Source of the DNA: a virus
DNA length: 31,210 nt
Reading direction: 5' to 3' (one strand)
Virus record (IMG/VR): IMGVR_UViG_3300034198_025175
Span: 1-31,210 of that record
Positions within the stretch are counted from its first letter, which is position 1. Each line of letters opens with the position of its first letter. This document shows, one piece after another, positions 29,720 through 31,210 of this stretch. The notes beneath the pieces were generated by a model, which worked only from the letters and a program-made list of their open reading frames with translations, had not been told where the DNA came from and searched no databases. Made by a program: the position numbers and the translations under genes.

Positions 29720-31210
29720 AGCACAGAGAATTCCATTGTTATGGCAAGCTCGTCAACCAATCCGGATACTGCGGTGGTTTGCATCCATACAAATGTAGAT
29801 CCTGTGATGATTGGTGTAGCAAATGTTGTGCTTATTGTTCCTGTGGTGGTGCTGCTGGCAGTTATACCACCTGTGATCATTTTTGTGCCAGTTGCTCTGC
29901 TTGCTCCAACATACAAGTCATATGCAACGTTGGTACCGTTACGAATGACAGATATTACTCTTGAAGCTGTCATTGGATATGCTGTATAGAAGAATGTGAT
30001 GTTTTCTGTTGGCGAAGGATCTTGAATGCTGAATGACTTAGGTGTTACTTGAGCATATCTTGCAACCGAGCTTGTTGCAGACAAACCTGCTGCACTTAGT
30101 GCATATGAAGCTGTACCAAGTATGCTACCTGTTCCATAAAAGCTGCTACCTGTTACAACAAGTGCATTACTGTTGTATTTGCCCATTACAACTTTGTCGT
30201 TGCTGAATACTTCAAGTATAGGAAGACCAGAAATATCCGAGACGTTCATCAAGCTGCCGCTCAAGCTGTCTGATATACCAAACAATTGACCGCTTGCACC
30301 AATGAATGATACACCACCATCTTGTAGCACTTCCATTCTTACGCTCGAAGAAACGCTGCCAGAGAACGACATATATGGATTTGAGCCAGTGCTTTGACTC
30401 TTCAATACCATAAACGAAGCAGTGCTTGTATTTGAACTTATGCTGCCAGTGACAGCCAATGAACCAGTTATCACAACGCTGCCGCTGATATCAAGAGTTG
30501 CATTTGCATTGCTGCCAGATCTATTGATCGTCATTCTCTTGTCTGGTGTCATCTTGACAAAGTGACCAGCAGAAGATGTTGCTCCGAGATTGAATATGAT
30601 ACCTTTCGTTGTATTAGTATCCAATGTACCGATTATCAATGAGGATGTTTGTGCATACAGATATGAGTCATTTGGACCGCCCCAAGAATTATTAGGATCA
30701 TTATATGTTGAACTATTGATACCAAGGTCAACATAGTATACAACGTCAGTTCCTTTGTCGTTTGATACAATGAAATCTGAAGAAGCTAATGAGCCAGAAT
30801 TATCATTTTGAATTTCTGCTTGCAGATACGAGTTTACATTTCCGTCAACGTGTAATGGAGAATTTGGAAGTGCCGGAGTGTTTATACCAATGTTGGCAGC
30901 AGAAGCAGTGATCGTTGCAAATGTTACATTGTTTGAACTACTGAATGCAACTCCACCATTATTGCTTAATTGGAAGCTGCTTGATACCAGATTTTGTGGT
31001 AGTGTAGCCGAACCCGGCGCACTTAGTGCATATGAAGCAGTAAGTGCATATGAAGCAGTAAGATTATTCAATGCACCGCTGGCAGTAACAACATACGCAT
31101 TTAGATTTGGAGTTGTTCCGCTCGTACCAGACGAACCGTTGGTACCGCTCGTGCCGTTCGTGCCACTGGTTCCATTGGTACCGCTGGTACCAGACGAACC
31201 GTTTGTGCCA
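29716..31210 (-). CDS. Tail fibre-like protein with collagen-like repeats (5' end outside the window)
   Basis: The frame is open to the right edge, giving 497 codons including the stop; the true start lies beyond the window. The first visible ~30 residues are collagen-like triplets (GTNGSSGTSGTNGTSG), followed by repeats of TASYAL (NNLTASYALTASYALSAPG, and GTASYALSAAG again near the middle). The rest is Ser/Thr/Ala/Asn/Gly-rich beta structure with ISGSVVITGSLAVTGS-like turns, common in trimeric phage fibres, and a C-terminal ~110-residue domain (QVTPKSFSIQDPSPTENI...LAITMEFSVL) that may be a receptor-facing tip. A TTG at 31071 could be read as a start but lies mid-protein. A role in host attachment is inferred from composition. 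Confidence 0.78.
   Translation of the reverse strand, partial: GTNGSSGTSGTNGTSGTNGTSGTNGSSGTSGTTPNLNAYVVTASGALNNLTASYALTASYALSAPGSATLPQNLVSSSFQLSNNGGVAFSSSNNVTFATITASAANIGINTPALPNSPLHVDGNVNSYLQAEIQNDNSGSLASSDFIVSNDKGTDVVYYVDLGINSSTYNDPNNSWGGPNDSYLYAQTSSLIIGTLDTNTTKGIIFNLGATSSAGHFVKMTPDKRMTINRSGSNANATLDISGSVVITGSLAVTGSISSNTSTASFMVLKSQSTGSNPYMSFSGSVSSSVRMEVLQDGGVSFIGASGQLFGISDSLSGSLMNVSDISGLPILEVFSNDKVVMGKYNSNALVVTGSSFYGTGSILGTASYALSAAGLSATSSVARYAQVTPKSFSIQDPSPTENITFFYTAYPMTASRVISVIRNGTNVAYDLYVGASRATGTKMITGGITASSTTTGTISTTFATPIITGSTFVWMQTTAVSGLVDELAITMEFSVL
31117..31210 (-). repeat. Collagen-like Gly-x-y coding repeat
   Basis: Nine-base units on the plus strand such as GGTACCGCTCGT and GTTCGTGCC encode GTN/GTS/GSS triplets in the fibre gene. 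The repeat continues past the window edge. Such tracts change length readily. Confidence 0.85.

Noticed and set aside
31117-31210. Short repeated units considered as a CRISPR array
   Set aside because: The units are contiguous codon triplets for Gly-x-y with no spacers and lie in an open reading frame.
1-31210. Stop-codon reassignment, because some frames run through expected gene ends
   Set aside because: Recognised genes end properly at TAA, TGA and TAG and stay intact under the standard code; the fused frames simply lack a stop between units.
1-31210. tRNA genes
   Set aside because: I saw no cloverleaf with a GTTCRA-type T-loop in any spacer; spacers are short and A/T-rich. A tRNA search program was not run.

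Overview
The window is part of the genome of a large contractile-tailed (T4-like, myovirus-type) bacteriophage. It is AT-rich, densely packed and coded almost entirely on the minus strand, with many 4-base ATGA overlaps. Recognisable T4-type genes are the major tail tube (gp19-like), a greatly enlarged tail sheath (gp18-like), a tape measure protein, two gp26-family baseplate proteins, a LysM/gp53-like wedge protein, large baseplate proteins, and the first 35 codons of a gp32-like single-strand DNA-binding protein cut by the left edge. A lipobox lipoprotein points to a Gram-negative host. Shine-Dalgarno sites are strong at some genes and absent at most. A small secreted EF-hand protein looks host-derived, but its source cannot be fixed from sequence alone.

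Layout, right to left (the main direction of transcription): a 5'-truncated fibre gene with collagen-like repeats (31210-29716), two small virion-type proteins, a short coiled-coil protein, and the tail sheath (28333-25343) closed by a terminator. Next comes an accessory block (25266-21074): a HAD phosphatase with a coupled nucleotidyltransferase, a plus-strand EF-hand cassette with its own promoter and terminator, a flavodoxin-fold reductase, and a plus-strand Vsr-like homing endonuclease. The tail tube gene (20947-20453) and its terminator follow. Then comes an operon (20230-16036) of small charged proteins that share a short amphipathic N-terminus of the form MKxxxLKxxIxExxEE. A GIY-YIG homing endonuclease is embedded in it, and a lipoprotein with a unimolecular-spanin-like layout follows. 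The tail and baseplate assembly block runs from 14974 to 4551: gp26-like x2, tape measure, tube-cap/baseplate, LysM wedge, large baseplate protein and a small conserved protein. After it come a divergent family A DNA polymerase, a 504-aa protein with a possible PD-(D/E)XK motif, a protein whose N-terminus resembles the T4 capsid-targeting sequence, a small conserved protein, and gp32.

The most unusual part is 16036-20230. Several unrelated phage domains carry the same N-terminal helix. Two long reading frames there contain complete downstream genes, each with its own start codon and ribosome binding site, without any stop codon between the units. I propose, as inference only, that these are capsid-internal or ejected proteins with a targeting tag that a prohead protease may remove. 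Recurrent AT-rich intergenic motifs (TATAAATAT, TTCCATATATAT and AACTGTTACAAA) look like phage-specific expression signals.
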